A stretch of DNA of 64,000 nt from an uncultured Aurantimonas sp. (GTDB taxonomy: Bacteria > Pseudomonadota > Alphaproteobacteria > Rhizobiales > Rhizobiaceae), in the NCBI GenBank assembly GCA_947488615.1, contig CANKZU010000003.1:186001-250000 (forward strand). Direction: 5' to 3'. A model generated the notes under the pieces. The model did not search any database. It was given only the letters and a program-made list of their open reading frames with translations, and was not told the origin of the DNA. A program made the position numbers and the translations under genes. Below, piece after piece: positions 9,228 through 22,715 of this stretch; within the stretch, counting starts at the first letter, position 1, and each line of letters starts with the position of its first letter.

Positions 9228-9722
9228 TCAGGCGACTTTTCCTCGTATCGCTTCCGCGATGTTTCCAGGCACGAACGGCGTGACGTCCCCGCCCATAAGG
9301 GCGATTTGGCGGACCAATGTGGCGGTTATGGGCCTTGTCGCCGGTGAGGCCGGAAAGAAGATCGTCGCAACCTCCGGCCGCATGACGCCGTTCATCCCGG
9401 CCATCTGCATCTCGTAATCAAGATCGGTTCCGTCGCGCAGGCCGCGGACCAGCGCCACCGCTTCGGCGTCGCGGGCGGCATCGACCACGAGCCCATCAAA
9501 GGCGACGACGCGGATCGCGCCGGTCTGGCCGATAATGGATTCCGCCTCGACACATTCGGCGATCAACCGGGCGCGTTCGTCGAAGCTGAACATCGGCTGC
9601 TTGCCGGGATGGACGCCGATGCCGATGACGACCTCATCGAATATCGCCACCGCCTGACGCAGAATGTCGAGATGACCGTTGGTGATCGGGTCGAAGGATC
9701 CAGGGTAAAACGCGCGTCTCAT
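9228..9722 (-). CDS. coaD: Phosphopantetheine adenylyltransferase
   Basis: CoaD adenylylates 4'-phosphopantetheine to dephospho-CoA, the penultimate step of CoA synthesis. The 164-residue product opens [19 protein letters not shown], with the T/H-x-G-H nucleotidyltransferase motif, and has [20 protein letters not shown] and [19 protein letters not shown]. Length and motifs are typical. It heads the minus-strand run towards tgt. Confidence 0.97.
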   Translation of the reverse strand: MRRAFYPGSFDPITNGHLDILRQAVAIFDEVVIGIGVHPGKQPMFSFDERARLIAECVEAESIIGQTGAIRVVAFDGLVVDAARDAEAVALVRGLRDGTDLDYEMQMAGMNGVMRPEVATIFFPASPATRPITATLVRQIALMGGDVTPFVPGNIAEAIRGKVA

Positions 9723-9894
9723 AGCCTCGATTACCCTGTCCGCGCAAAAGAGACAATTCGCCGAACACCAAGCGGAGACCTGACGCGGATGAATGGTTTG
9801 TGAACCACGTCCTGTGCCGTTGTTCAGTTCTCGGCGTCTATATGGAACAAAATCGCCGCTACCGGGTTTTTAAAGCGAACAACGGAGTATTGAC

Positions 9895-10023
9895 ATGCTG
9901 GTTTTCGCGCTTGCCCTCGCCATGGTCGTTACGCTGCTTTCCGCCACCGCCATCACGCTCCATAGCGAGTCGCAGAATGTGCGCGTCAAGGCGACTGCCC
10001 GCCGGACCCGCTTCATGCAATAG
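9895..10023 (+). CDS. Small membrane protein, 42 aa
   Basis: A short open frame with an ATG preceded by GGAG at seven bases. The product has one hydrophobic segment (MLVFALALAMVVTLLSATAI) and a basic C-terminal tail (VRVKATARRTRFMQ), so it is probably a single-pass inner-membrane peptide with its positive end in the cytoplasm. An intrinsic terminator for the same strand lies 70 bases after the stop, consistent with a short independent transcript. I do not recognise it, and secretion rather than anchoring is also possible. Confidence 0.5.
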   Translation: MLVFALALAMVVTLLSATAITLHSESQNVRVKATARRTRFMQ

Positions 10024-10093
10024 GCTTCGCCCACCGAGCGAGCCGGCCGCGCGGATACTCGCCGCGGCTCTGACATCGTGAACCCAGATCAGC

Positions 10094-10124
10094 AAGCCGT
10101 CCGGAATCGCTCCGGACGGCTTTT
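10094..10124 (+). terminator. Intrinsic terminator after the 42-aa gene
   Basis: AAGCCGTCCGGA and TCCGGACGGCTT form a 12-bp stem with a 5-base loop, followed on the plus strand by a T-rich stretch (TTTTGTGTTT). It also lies 37 bases past the gyrA stop, where on the minus strand it lacks a T-run. Confidence 0.8.
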
Positions 10125-10160
10125 GTGTTTGTGTGTGAATGCGCGTCGAACATGGGGGCG

Positions 10161-12950
10161 TCAGGGCGTCTCGCCTTCGGGGCCGCCCTCGCTCCCGATA
10201 TCGTCGTTCGTCGGTGGCGCTTCCATCTCGTCCGCATCATCGGCGCCCTGATCGGGAATGCGTTCCACCGAGACGACGCGCTCGCCTTCGGCCGTCCGGA
10301 AGATGGTGACGCCGCGCGTCGCCCGGCCGGCAATGCGGATGCCTTCGACCGGCACCCGGATCAGTTGACCGCGATCGGTGACGAGCAGGATCTGATCGCC
10401 GTCCTCGACCGGGAAGCCGGCGACGAGATTGCCGATCTCGCTCGCCTTCGACAGATCGGTGGCGCGGATGCCCTTGCCGCCGCGTCCGATGGTGCGGAAG
10501 TCATAGGATGAGGAGCGCTTGCCATAGCCAAACTCGCTCAGCGTCAACACGAATTCCTCGCTGGCGCTGAGGAAGCCATAGCGCTCCTGATCGATGGCAA
10601 CGTCTTCGACGCCCTCCTCCTCGACCACGGTCTCGGCGGCGGCTTCGCCCTCGACGGCGCGGCGCATCTTCAGATAGGAGGCCCGCTCGGCCGGGGTGGC
10701 ATCGACATGACGCAAGATCGCCATCGAGATGACGGTGTCGCCCTTGGCGAGCGCGATGCCGCGGACGCCGACCGAATTGCGGCCGGCGAAGACGCGCACA
10801 TCGGTCGTCGGGAAGCGGATGCATTGGCCTGAGGCCGCCGTCATCAACACGTCGTCGTCTTCCGAACAAGTGGCGACGGCCAGGATCTCGTCGCCTTCTT
10901 CATCCAGTTTCATCGCGATCTTGCCATTGCGATTGACCTGCACGAAGTCGGACAGCTTGTTGCGGCGAACCGTGCCACGGGTCGTCGCGAACATTACGTT
11001 GAGTTCGGCGGCCTTCTCGGGATCGCTCGGTAGCGGCAGGATCGAGGTGATGCGTTCGCCCTTTTCGAGCGGCAGCATGTTGATCAGCGCCTTGCCGCGC
11101 GCCTGCGGGCTCGCCAGCGGGAGCCGCCAGACCTTTTCCTTGTAGACGATGCCGCGCGAGGAGAAGAACAACACCGGCGTGTGCGTGTTGGCGACGAACA
11201 GCCGGGTGACGAAATCCTCGTCGTTCTTCAGCGACATGCCGGATCGGCCCTTGCCGCCGCGTCGCTGCGAGCGATAGGTGGTCAGCGGGACGCGCTTGAT
11301 GTAGCCGCCATGGCTGACGGTGACGACCATGTCCTCGCGCGGAATCAGATCCTCGTCGTCCATGTCCGCCGCGCCTTCGGTCAGCTCCGTGCGGCGCGGG
11401 GTCGCGAACTCGTCGCGCACGGCGATGAGCTCGGCCTTGATGATCTCGCGGACCTTGGTGCGCGAGGAGAGGATTTCGAGATACTCCTTGATCTCCTCGC
11501 CGATCTTGTTGAGTTCGTCGCCGATCTCGTCCCGGCCGAGCGCGGTCAGGCGCTGGAGGCGCAGATCGAGGATCGCCCGCGCCTGGGCTTCCGACAGGCG
11601 ATAGGTGCCGTCTTCGGCGATGCGGTGGCGCGGATCGTCGATCAGCCGGATGAGAGGCGCGACGTCCTTGGCTTCCCATGCGCGGGCCATCAGCTGCTCG
11701 CGCGCCGTCGCCGGATCCGGCGCGGCGCGGATCAGCTTGATGATTTCATCGATATTGGCGACGGCAATGGCCAGTCCGACGAGGACATGGGCCCGCTCGC
11801 GCGCCTTGCGCAAAAGGAATTTGGTGCGCCGGTTCACCACCTCTTCGCGGAAGGCGATGAAGGCCGACAGCATGTCTATGAGCGTCAGCTGTTCCGGCTT
11901 GCCGCCATTCAGCGCGACCATATTGGCGCCGAAGGAGGTCTGCAGCGGCGTGAAGCGGTAAAGCTGGTTGAGGATGACGTCGGAGGACGCGTCACGCTTT
12001 AGTTCGATCACAACACGGTAGCCGTCGCGGTCGCTCTCGTCGCGGATGTCCGAGATACCCTCGATGCGCTTGTCGCGCACCAGATCGGCCATCTTCTCGA
12101 TCATCGAGGCCTTGTTCACCTGATAGGGAACCTCGGTGATGATGATCGCTTCGCGGTCACCGCGCATCGGCTCGATGTGCGCCTTGCCGCGCATCAGGAT
12201 CGAGCCGCGGCCGGTGGAATAGGCGGACAGGATGCCCGCGCGACCGAGAACGATCGCCCCGGTCGGGAAATCCGGGCCGGGGATGAACTCCATCAACTCT
12301 TCCAGCGCGATCGCCGGATTGTCGATCATCGCCACGCAGCCGTCGACGATCTCGCCGAGATTATGCGGCGGAATGTTCGTCGCCATGCCGACGGCGATGC
12401 CGCCGGAGCCGTTGACGAGAAGGTTCGGGAAACGCGCCGGAAGGACGACCGGCTCCCGTTCGCGGCCGTCGTAATTGTCCTGGAAGTCGACTGTTTCCTT
12501 GTCGATATCCTCCAGCAACGCCTCGGACACCTTGTAGAGCCGGGTCTCGGTATAGCGCATGGCCGCCGGCGGATCGCCGTCGATCGAGCCGAAATTGCCC
12601 TGCCCCTCGATGAGCGGCACCCGCAGCGACCAGTCCTGCGCCATCCGCACGAGGGCATCGTAGATCGAGGAATCGCCGTGCGGATGGTATTTACCCATCA
12701 CCTCGCCGACGACACCGGCGGACTTGCGATAGGGCTTGTTGAAGCTGAGGCCCATCCCGTGCATGGCGTAGAGGATGCGCCGATGCACCGGCTTCAAACC
12801 ATCGCGCACGTCCGGAAGCGCGCGGCTGACGATCACGCTCATGGCGTAATCGAGATAGCTGCGCTGCATTTCCTCGATGATCGAAATGGAGTCGATACCG
12901 CTGGGGCGTTCCGGCGGCGTCGTGTTGTCGTCGTCTTCGGCCAAAATCAT
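10161..12950 (-). CDS. gyrA: DNA gyrase subunit A
   Basis: GyrA is the DNA-cleaving and rejoining subunit of gyrase, which adds negative supercoils. The 929-residue product has the breakage domain with catalytic Tyr133 in [10 protein letters not shown]. The quinolone-resistance region [18 protein letters not shown] keeps Ser and Asp at the positions equal to E. coli Ser83 and Asp87, the susceptible form. The GyrA box [10 protein letters not shown] marks the DNA-wrapping C-terminal beta-pinwheel domain, confirming gyrase rather than ParC. The acidic tail is longer than in E. coli, as usual in alphaproteobacteria. It is divergent from marC. Confidence 0.98.
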   Translation of the reverse strand: MILAEDDDNTTPPERPSGIDSISIIEEMQRSYLDYAMSVIVSRALPDVRDGLKPVHRRILYAMHGMGLSFNKPYRKSAGVVGEVMGKYHPHGDSSIYDALVRMAQDWSLRVPLIEGQGNFGSIDGDPPAAMRYTETRLYKVSEALLEDIDKETVDFQDNYDGREREPVVLPARFPNLLVNGSGGIAVGMATNIPPHNLGEIVDGCVAMIDNPAIALEELMEFIPGPDFPTGAIVLGRAGILSAYSTGRGSILMRGKAHIEPMRGDREAIIITEVPYQVNKASMIEKMADLVRDKRIEGISDIRDESDRDGYRVVIELKRDASSDVILNQLYRFTPLQTSFGANMVALNGGKPEQLTLIDMLSAFIAFREEVVNRRTKFLLRKARERAHVLVGLAIAVANIDEIIKLIRAAPDPATAREQLMARAWEAKDVAPLIRLIDDPRHRIAEDGTYRLSEAQARAILDLRLQRLTALGRDEIGDELNKIGEEIKEYLEILSSRTKVREIIKAELIAVRDEFATPRRTELTEGAADMDDEDLIPREDMVVTVSHGGYIKRVPLTTYRSQRRGGKGRSGMSLKNDEDFVTRLFVANTHTPVLFFSSRGIVYKEKVWRLPLASPQARGKALINMLPLEKGERITSILPLPSDPEKAAELNVMFATTRGTVRRNKLSDFVQVNRNGKIAMKLDEEGDEILAVATCSEDDDVLMTAASGQCIRFPTTDVRVFAGRNSVGVRGIALAKGDTVISMAILRHVDATPAERASYLKMRRAVEGEAAAETVVEEEGVEDVAIDQERYGFLSASEEFVLTLSEFGYGKRSSSYDFRTIGRGGKGIRATDLSKASEIGNLVAGFPVEDGDQILLVTDRGQLIRVPVEGIRIAGRATRGVTIFRTAEGERVVSVERIPDQGADDADEMEAPPTNDDIGSEGGPEGETP

Positions 12951-13232
12951 GTCCCGGTGGGCTGGAAATTCATTGCTTGGCTATAGCGCGAATGGCGCGC
13001 CAAGGGCAATTCCCGCAATTCTTGCGAGCGGCGAAATTCGTCAATCGTTTCAATCGCTTGCGCGAGTGGCAAAAGAAACCTCCAGCGACGTCCGACACAT
13101 CCGCCGAAAACCGGCGCGAATTGGCGAGAATCAGCCCGTCGGATCGTTCGCCCGACGGCGATGGCAAACGTCGCGGTTGACGACCGGTCGGCACCTGCTA
13201 CCCAGAAGGCTGGATCACCGAACGGCAGGAAT

Positions 13233-13880
13233 ATGTTCGATCTTCTTCTCAGCGGCTTTGTCACGCTCTTCGTCATCCTCGATCCGCTCGGGCTCGTGCC
13301 GCTGTTCCTGGCGGTGACGCCGGGCCTGGGGGCTGCCGAACGACGCCGCATCGCGCTCCGGGCATGCATCATCGCCTTCGTGATCCTGACCCTGTTCGGG
13401 CTTGCCGGCCTGATGCTGCTCGAAGGTCTCGGCATCACACTCGGCGCCTTCCGCGTGGCCGGCGGCCTGTTCCTGTTCTGGATCGGCTTCGAACTGGTCT
13501 TCGAAAAGCGTAAGGAACGCCACGAGCGTAGCGCCAGTCGCGCGGTGGACGATCCGGATGTGGCCGACGTCGCGGCTTTTCCGCTGGCGATCCCGCTGAT
13601 GGCGGGACCGGGCGCGATCTCCGCCGTGATCCTGTTGTCCGGCACGGTCCCGAGTCTCACCGGCCAGATCGGCCTCGTCGTCGTGGTTTTCACGGCCCTA
13701 GCGGTCACGTTCGGCTTTCTCGCGGTGGCCGACCATTTCGACCGCTGGCTGGGCGCCACCGGCCGCGCGGTGATTTCCCGGCTCCTGGGCGTTCTCCTGG
13801 CCGCGTTGGCGGTGCAGTTCGTCGCGGATGGAATCGCGGCTTTGGTTCAATCCAGCCAGAGCATCGCCAGCGCCGGCTGA
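13233..13880 (+). CDS. MarC-family integral membrane protein
   Basis: A 215-residue membrane protein with about six hydrophobic segments, matching the MarC (UPF0056) family. It opens MFDLLLSGFVTLFVILDPLG and has FPLAIPLMAGPGAISAVILL, the most conserved MarC segment. The biochemical role is not established for the family; the historical link to multiple antibiotic resistance is doubtful. The start shown is preceded by CAGGA and gives the standard N-terminus; an upstream in-frame start would add 24 polar residues. It converges on a small exported-protein gene. Confidence 0.9.
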   Translation: MFDLLLSGFVTLFVILDPLGLVPLFLAVTPGLGAAERRRIALRACIIAFVILTLFGLAGLMLLEGLGITLGAFRVAGGLFLFWIGFELVFEKRKERHERSASRAVDDPDVADVAAFPLAIPLMAGPGAISAVILLSGTVPSLTGQIGLVVVVFTALAVTFGFLAVADHFDRWLGATGRAVISRLLGVLLAALAVQFVADGIAALVQSSQSIASAG

Positions 13881-13908
13881 CCGGTAAATCCGCGCGTCCG
13901 CCTGCGCT

Positions 13909-14289
13909 TCAACGGCCGGGGATGATCACGCTCTTGCCCGGGCCATCGCCATGGACGTTGTCGTGGCCGCGCACCACGACCTCGCGAACCCCGTCCGGGA
14001 GTACGATCCCCGACTGGCTTCGGGTGAAGGGTTGTTCGTTTGTGTGGGGATGGAGCAGCGTTCGCGTCCCGTAGACCGTCCCGTCCGGGCCGACCACGTC
14101 CCAGCGGTCGGCATAATGGTCCCAGCCTTCGTCGGCGTGGCGAAGCGTCACGGCGAAGCCGAAAGCACCGCCGTTTTCAGGCGTGACGCGGGCCGCTTCC
14201 ACGGTGACCTCGCCCGCCGTCGCAACGCTGAACGATGCGACGGCGGCGCCAGCCAGACAGACGATGCCAAGCGCGCCAAAGGTTCGAAT
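13909..14289 (-). CDS. Exported protein of unknown function with apparent ATT start codon
   Basis: The open frame has a good signal peptide only if it starts at an ATT codon (14287-14289): (M)RTFGALGIVCLAGAAVAS then FSVATA-G, with cleavage near residue 25. A strong Shine-Dalgarno GGAGGAG lies seven bases before this ATT. No ATG, GTG or TTG is in frame before GTG at 14202, and starting there would lose the signal peptide. The 126-residue product has a beta-rich mature part (WDVVGPDGTVYGTRTLLHPH, TNEQPFTRSQSGIVLPDGV, VVVRGHDNVHG) that I associate with a widespread uncharacterised exported family in alphaproteobacteria. An ATG-to-ATT change or sequence error is the alternative explanation. It lies just downstream of ssb. 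Confidence 0.7.
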   Translation of the reverse strand: MRTFGALGIVCLAGAAVASFSVATAGEVTVEAARVTPENGGAFGFAVTLRHADEGWDHYADRWDVVGPDGTVYGTRTLLHPHTNEQPFTRSQSGIVLPDGVREVVVRGHDNVHGDGPGKSVIIPGR

Positions 14290-14296
14290 CGGCCGT

Positions 14297-14303
14297 CTCC
14301 TCC
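14297..14303 (-). promoter_or_regulatory. Shine-Dalgarno GGAGGAG that fixes the ATT start
   Basis: The minus-strand GGAGGAG is separated by seven bases from the ATT that begins the signal peptide. It decides the start of the exported-protein gene. It lies between the ssb stop and that start. Confidence 0.65.
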
Positions 14304-14306
14304 GAA

Positions 14307-14810
14307 TCAGAACGGGATTTCGTCGTCGAGATCGCGCGACGATCCGCCACCGCCCTGATCGTAACCGCCGCCGCCGGATTTTCCGCCGCCACCTGAGCCG
14401 CCACGTGAGCCACCGCCCTGGTCATAACTGCCGCCGCCGCCACCGCCGCCGCCTTCGCCGCGACTGTCGAGCATCTGCAGTTCGCCGCGGAAGCGTTGCA
14501 GCACGACTTCCGTCGTGTAGCGCTTCTGCCCCGACTGGTCCTCCCAGTTGCGGGTCTGGAGCTGGCCCTCGATATAGACCTTCGCGCCCTTCTTCAGATA
14601 TTGCTCGGCGACCTTCACGAGGTTCTCGTTGAAGATAACGACATTGTGCCACTCGGTCTTTTCCCGGCGCTCGCCGCTATTCTTGTCCCGCCAGCTTTCC
14701 GAGGTGGCGATCCGCAGATTGACCACCGCGTCGCCGGAGTTCAGGCGGCGGATCTCCGGATCGGCTCCGAGATTTCCGACCAGGATCACCTTGTTCACGC
14801 TGCCTGCCAT
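14307..14810 (-). CDS. ssb: Single-stranded DNA-binding protein
   Basis: SSB coats single-stranded DNA in replication, recombination and repair. The 167-residue product has the OB-fold N-terminus ([59 protein letters not shown]). A Gly/Ser-rich linker with several glycine runs follows, then the acidic tail DLDDEIPF, which binds partner proteins. It is divergent from uvrA, and an SOS box in the shared upstream region may serve both genes. Confidence 0.97.
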   Translation of the reverse strand: MAGSVNKVILVGNLGADPEIRRLNSGDAVVNLRIATSESWRDKNSGERREKTEWHNVVIFNENLVKVAEQYLKKGAKVYIEGQLQTRNWEDQSGQKRYTTEVVLQRFRGELQMLDSRGEGGGGGGGGSYDQGGGSRGGSGGGGKSGGGGYDQGGGGSSRDLDDEIPF

Positions 14811-14972
14811 TATCGAACTCCATGCTTTAAAACCGGCGCGATCCTATCCGACCACGCGAAGGGGCGAAAGGACGCAGGCGCACTCGTCCACCGCTGAAAA
14901 CGCTCTTCGTCGCTTTCCACGAATTCCCTGCGGCGGCCGCATGCGCTTGGCGGAATCGCTTGGGCCTGTTAA

Positions 14973-14987
14973 GAACAAAAAAAGAAC
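14973..14987. promoter_or_regulatory. LexA-binding SOS box
   Basis: An exact GAAC-N7-GAAC direct repeat, the alphaproteobacterial LexA site, with a spacer of seven A. It is 98 bases before the uvrA start and 162 bases before the ssb start, in the divergent region between them. uvrA is a standard SOS gene. Confidence 0.8.
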
Positions 14988-15085
14988 ATTATTGGAATCG
15001 AGTCAATGGCGGGCCGCCTTGGAAGAGTCGCCTGGACGACTTAAGTAGGCTCGGTCTCCCAATCACAAGGACCGCCGGACGCGTC

Positions 15086-17967
<2,882 letters not shown>

Positions 17968-17968
<1 letters not shown>

Positions 17969-18774
17969 TGGAGGCGGGCCCTATCCGCGCCGGAATCGGC
18001 GGCTGGACCTTCGAACCCTGGGAGGGGTCGTTCTATCCGGGTGACCTGCCGAAGAAGCGGCAGCTCGAATACGCCGCCTCGAAGCTGACGACAATCGAGG
18101 TCAACGGCACTTTCTACCGCTCGCAGAAGCCCGAGACCTTCGCCAAATGGGCGAGCGAAACGCCGGACGGCTTCGTCTTTTCGCTCAAGGCGCCCCGCTA
18201 CGCGGTCAATCGCAAAGTGCTGGCGGAAGGGGGCGAGTCCATCGACCGCTTCGTGCGCTCGGGGATCGTCGAACTGGGCGACAAGCTCGGGCCGATCCTG
18301 TGGCAACTCGCGGCGACCAAGCGCTTCGATCCGGACGATTTCGGCGCGTTTCTCCAATTGCTGCCGAAAGAGGTCGACGGCATCCGGCTGCGTCACGCGG
18401 TCGAACTGCGGCACGAAAGCTTCGTGTGTCCCGAGGCGGTGACGCTGTGTCGGGATGTCGGCGCCGCCATCGTCTATGCGGAAAGCGCCGATTATGCCGA
18501 GATCGCCGATGTGACATCGGATTTCGTCTACGCGCGGCTGCAGAAGGGCAACGCCGAGATCGAGACCGGCTATCCGTCCGATGCGCTCGATCAATGGGCC
18601 GAGCGCGCGCGAATCTGGGCAGTGGGCGGCGAACCGGACGACCTGCCACCCGCCGATCGACAAACCCATGCCCCGAAGACACCGCGCGACGTGTTCGTCT
18701 ACTTCATCCGCGAGGGCAAGGTGCGGGCGCCGCAGGCGGCGATGGCGCTAATGGAGCGGCTCGGCGAGTGCTGA
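17968..18774 (+). CDS. DUF72 (YecE-like) family protein
   Basis: A 268-residue protein of the DUF72/YecE family, a TIM-barrel-like fold of unknown function. Signatures: GIGGWTFEPWEGSFYPGDLP, TTIEVNGTFYRSQKPETF, FSLKAPRYAVNRK, ILWQLAATKRFD, VELRHESFV and near the end RDVFVYFIREGK (usually F-N-N-D/F-x-x-G in relatives). Its ATG shares one base with the uvrA stop (TAATG), so it is probably co-translated with uvrA, although no DNA-repair role is known to me. It converges on nnr. Confidence 0.9.
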
Positions 18775-18801
18775 GCCAGCGGCCAGCTAGAGAAGCCGGC
18801 G

Positions 18802-20331
18802 TCAAACAAGAGCATCCAGCTCCCGATGAACCTTCGGCAGCATCGCGGGCAAATCTTCCGAGATCAGCCCCGACCCGAACAACTCGGCGGCCCGCCCATG
18901 CATCCAGACCGCCGCGCAGGCTGCCTCGAAGCCGGGTGTGCCTTGCGCGAGCTGCGCCGCGACGAGCCCGGCGAGAACGTCGCCCGTCCCCGCCGTCGCC
19001 AGCCAGGGCGTTCCGGTCGCGTTGATCGCGGAACGCCCGTCTGGCGCGGCGATGACCGTATCGCGCCCTTTCAGGACGACGATGGCGTTAGCGCTCTCGG
19101 CCGCCGCCCGCGCCCGTTCCAGCTTCGAGCCGTGTCGATCCATAATGTCGGGAAACATCCGCTTGAACTCGCCGTCATGGGGCGTCAGCACGAGCGCCGG
19201 CCCCTCGTGCGTCGAGGAGCCCTTCCCCGCGACTCGCACGGCCGCAAACAGGGATTCCGGATCGCCCGCGAAGGAGGTGATGCCGTCGGCGTCGAGCACC
19301 AGTCGCCGCCCCGCCGCCAGCACCGCTCCGGCGAAACACCGCGCCCGCTCGCCGACACCAAAGCCCGGTCCGAGCACGAAGGCGTTGAACCGCGCGTCCT
19401 CCAGGTGTTCGCAGAGCGCCGCTTCGTCGTCGCAACGCTTCAGCATGATGGCGGTGAGATGCGCGGCATTGGCCATCAGCGCCGAGCCCGGTGAAAAGAC
19501 CGTGACCAGTCCGGCACCGCCGCGCAGCGCGGCCGTTGCGCCCAATCGCGCCGCGCCGGTCCGCGTCGCGCCGCCGGAAAAGACGACGGCATGGCCCCGG
19601 TCGTATTTATGACCCGCATCGGACGGACGCTTGAGCGCGTCCATCCACAGTGCCGGCTCGTTGGCGAAGATCGTCGGAGAGATGGCGTCGAGCACCGTCG
19701 CCGGGATGCCGATATCGGCGACGAGTGTGCGTCCGCAAAGGCTACGGCCCGGCTCCAGCAGATGGCCCGGCTTGCGCCGGAAGAACGTTACCGTCAGGTC
19801 GGCCGAAACCGCTTCTCCGAGGCGCTCGCCGGTGGCGCCCGAAACGCCGGATGGAAGATCGATGGCCACGATCGGCGTCGATGCCGCGTTCAGCTTGCGG
19901 ATCGCCTCGGCCGCCCCGCCCTCGACGGCGCGCGACAGGCCGGCGCCGAACAGGCCGTCGATCACCAGATCGAATGCCGCGGGATCGAAGCTTTCGAGCG
20001 GATGCGTGGTTCCATCGAAAGCCGTTGCCGCGATGGCCGCGTCTCCGCGCAGATTCGTCGGAGGGACGAGGCCGAACATCTCCACCCGGCGCCCCGCCTC
20101 GCTCAGCAACCGGACCGCAGCATAGGCATCGCCGCCATTGTTGCCGGGTCCGGCCAGCAGCGCGATCCGTTCGGCTCGCGGATAATGCGAATGGACGGCG
20201 GCCGCGACCGACTCCGCCGCCCGCTCCATCAGCGCGATACCGGGTGTTCCGGCTGCGATGGTTCGGCGATCCGCCTCGGCCATCTCATCGGGCGTTAGAA
20301 GCGCTATGCGGCGTGCATCTTGAAAGACCAT
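18802..20331 (-). CDS. nnr: Bifunctional NAD(P)H-hydrate epimerase / ADP-dependent NAD(P)H-hydrate dehydratase
   Basis: This enzyme repairs damaged NADH and NADPH hydrates: the N-terminal domain (YjeF/NnrE) epimerises and the C-terminal domain (NnrD) dehydrates using ADP. The 509-residue product has ALLAGPGNNGGDAYAAVRLL near residues 55-75 and IDLPSGVSGATGE in the epimerase half, then RGHAVVFSGGATRTGAARLG, FVLGPGFGVGE and ATAGTGDVLAGLVAAQL in the ribokinase-like half. The start MVFQDARRIALLTPDEM is preceded by AGGA; the upstream extension lacks family character. It is divergent from glnB. Confidence 0.94.
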   Translation of the reverse strand: MVFQDARRIALLTPDEMAEADRRTIAAGTPGIALMERAAESVAAAVHSHYPRAERIALLAGPGNNGGDAYAAVRLLSEAGRRVEMFGLVPPTNLRGDAAIAATAFDGTTHPLESFDPAAFDLVIDGLFGAGLSRAVEGGAAEAIRKLNAASTPIVAIDLPSGVSGATGERLGEAVSADLTVTFFRRKPGHLLEPGRSLCGRTLVADIGIPATVLDAISPTIFANEPALWMDALKRPSDAGHKYDRGHAVVFSGGATRTGAARLGATAALRGGAGLVTVFSPGSALMANAAHLTAIMLKRCDDEAALCEHLEDARFNAFVLGPGFGVGERARCFAGAVLAAGRRLVLDADGITSFAGDPESLFAAVRVAGKGSSTHEGPALVLTPHDGEFKRMFPDIMDRHGSKLERARAAAESANAIVVLKGRDTVIAAPDGRSAINATGTPWLATAGTGDVLAGLVAAQLAQGTPGFEAACAAVWMHGRAAELFGSGLISEDLPAMLPKVHRELDALV

Positions 20332-20520
20332 TGTCCTGCCTATTCCTTCATCATTGTGACAGCGTATTGGGCATTCCAGGTGACAGAACCGCCGGCCTCG
20401 TGTAGCCGAGAGGATGATCGCAAGCATCCGCCTTCGGTTCCACCGATGCGTTTGCTCGGTCTTCCCGCGCGCAGACGGGGCCGATTGCGGTCGCGGACGA
20501 ACGCTGGGGATACTATTTCG

Positions 20521-20536
20521 AACCGGTCACGGTTCT
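20521..20536. repeat. Short inverted repeat upstream of the glnB promoter
   Basis: GAACCG and CGGTTC separated by GTCA, ending 11 bases before the sigma-54 -24 element. It does not match the usual NtrC site, and its role is unknown. Confidence 0.35.
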
Positions 20537-20547
20537 AAGCCGTCTTT

Positions 20548-20562
20548 GGCACGTCTCCTGCT
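20548..20562 (+). promoter_or_regulatory. Sigma-54 (RpoN) promoter of glnB-glnA
   Basis: TGGCAC-GTCTC-CTGC has the invariant GG and GC separated by exactly ten bases, matching TGGCAC-N5-TTGC except for one T to C. It lies 60 bases upstream of glnB, a classic NtrC/RpoN target, and ntrB/ntrC are in the same window. Confidence 0.75.
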
Positions 20563-20576
20563 TTAGGCAGAGGTGA

Positions 20577-20593
20577 CGGGCCGGCGGCCCGTG
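20577..20593 (+). other. Stem-loop in the glnB leader
   Basis: ACGGGCC and GGCCCGT form a 7-bp stem with a 3-base loop between the sigma-54 promoter and glnB. It may stabilise the leader or affect translation; no known riboswitch is recognised. Confidence 0.4.
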
Positions 20594-20594
20594 A

Positions 20595-20960
<366 letters not shown>

Positions 20961-21012
20961 CGCCCACCCTCACCCGCAACAATTACATCGTTCAGTAACA
21001 GGAAAGACAATC

Positions 21013-22422
<1,410 letters not shown>

Positions 22423-22478
22423 TCCGCCTGCGCCGTCCCACTATGCGGCGCGGCGTATCGGACTTCGACAATCTGGAG

Positions 22479-22506
22479 AAAGGGGCGCCGTTCGGTGCCC
22501 CTTTTT
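22479..22506 (+). terminator. Intrinsic terminator after glnA
   Basis: AAAGGGGCGCC and GGTGCCCCTTT form a stem with a GTTC loop, running into a T5 tract. It ends the glnB-glnA transcript. Confidence 0.85.
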
Positions 22507-22715
22507 CGTGGCGCGTAAGGTCTGAACACAGGGGGCTCTTCGCGCCCGCCGACGGAACCCGTGGATAAACCTGTCGCGAAAGCGTTATGCGCCGGGAAAC
22601 GGCACCCGACTCTTGAAGAACATTTCGTGAAAGTATAGGCAGGGCCCATGGTTGATGGGCGCGAGTTTCCATTGCAGCACGAATTTGTCCCGCGCGTTTC
22701 GCAGACGGGTCCGCG

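Noticed and set aside
12640..12690. Quinolone-resistance changes in GyrA
   Set aside because: The Ser and Asp at the key positions are the susceptible residues.
14278..14295. A second tRNA suggested by GGTTCGAATC
   Set aside because: No acceptor, D or anticodon arms surround it; the text is the start region of the exported-protein gene.
14960..15085. Longer uvrA start 42 codons upstream
   Set aside because: The extension overlaps the SOS box, lacks UvrA character, and the downstream ATG gives the standard N-terminus.
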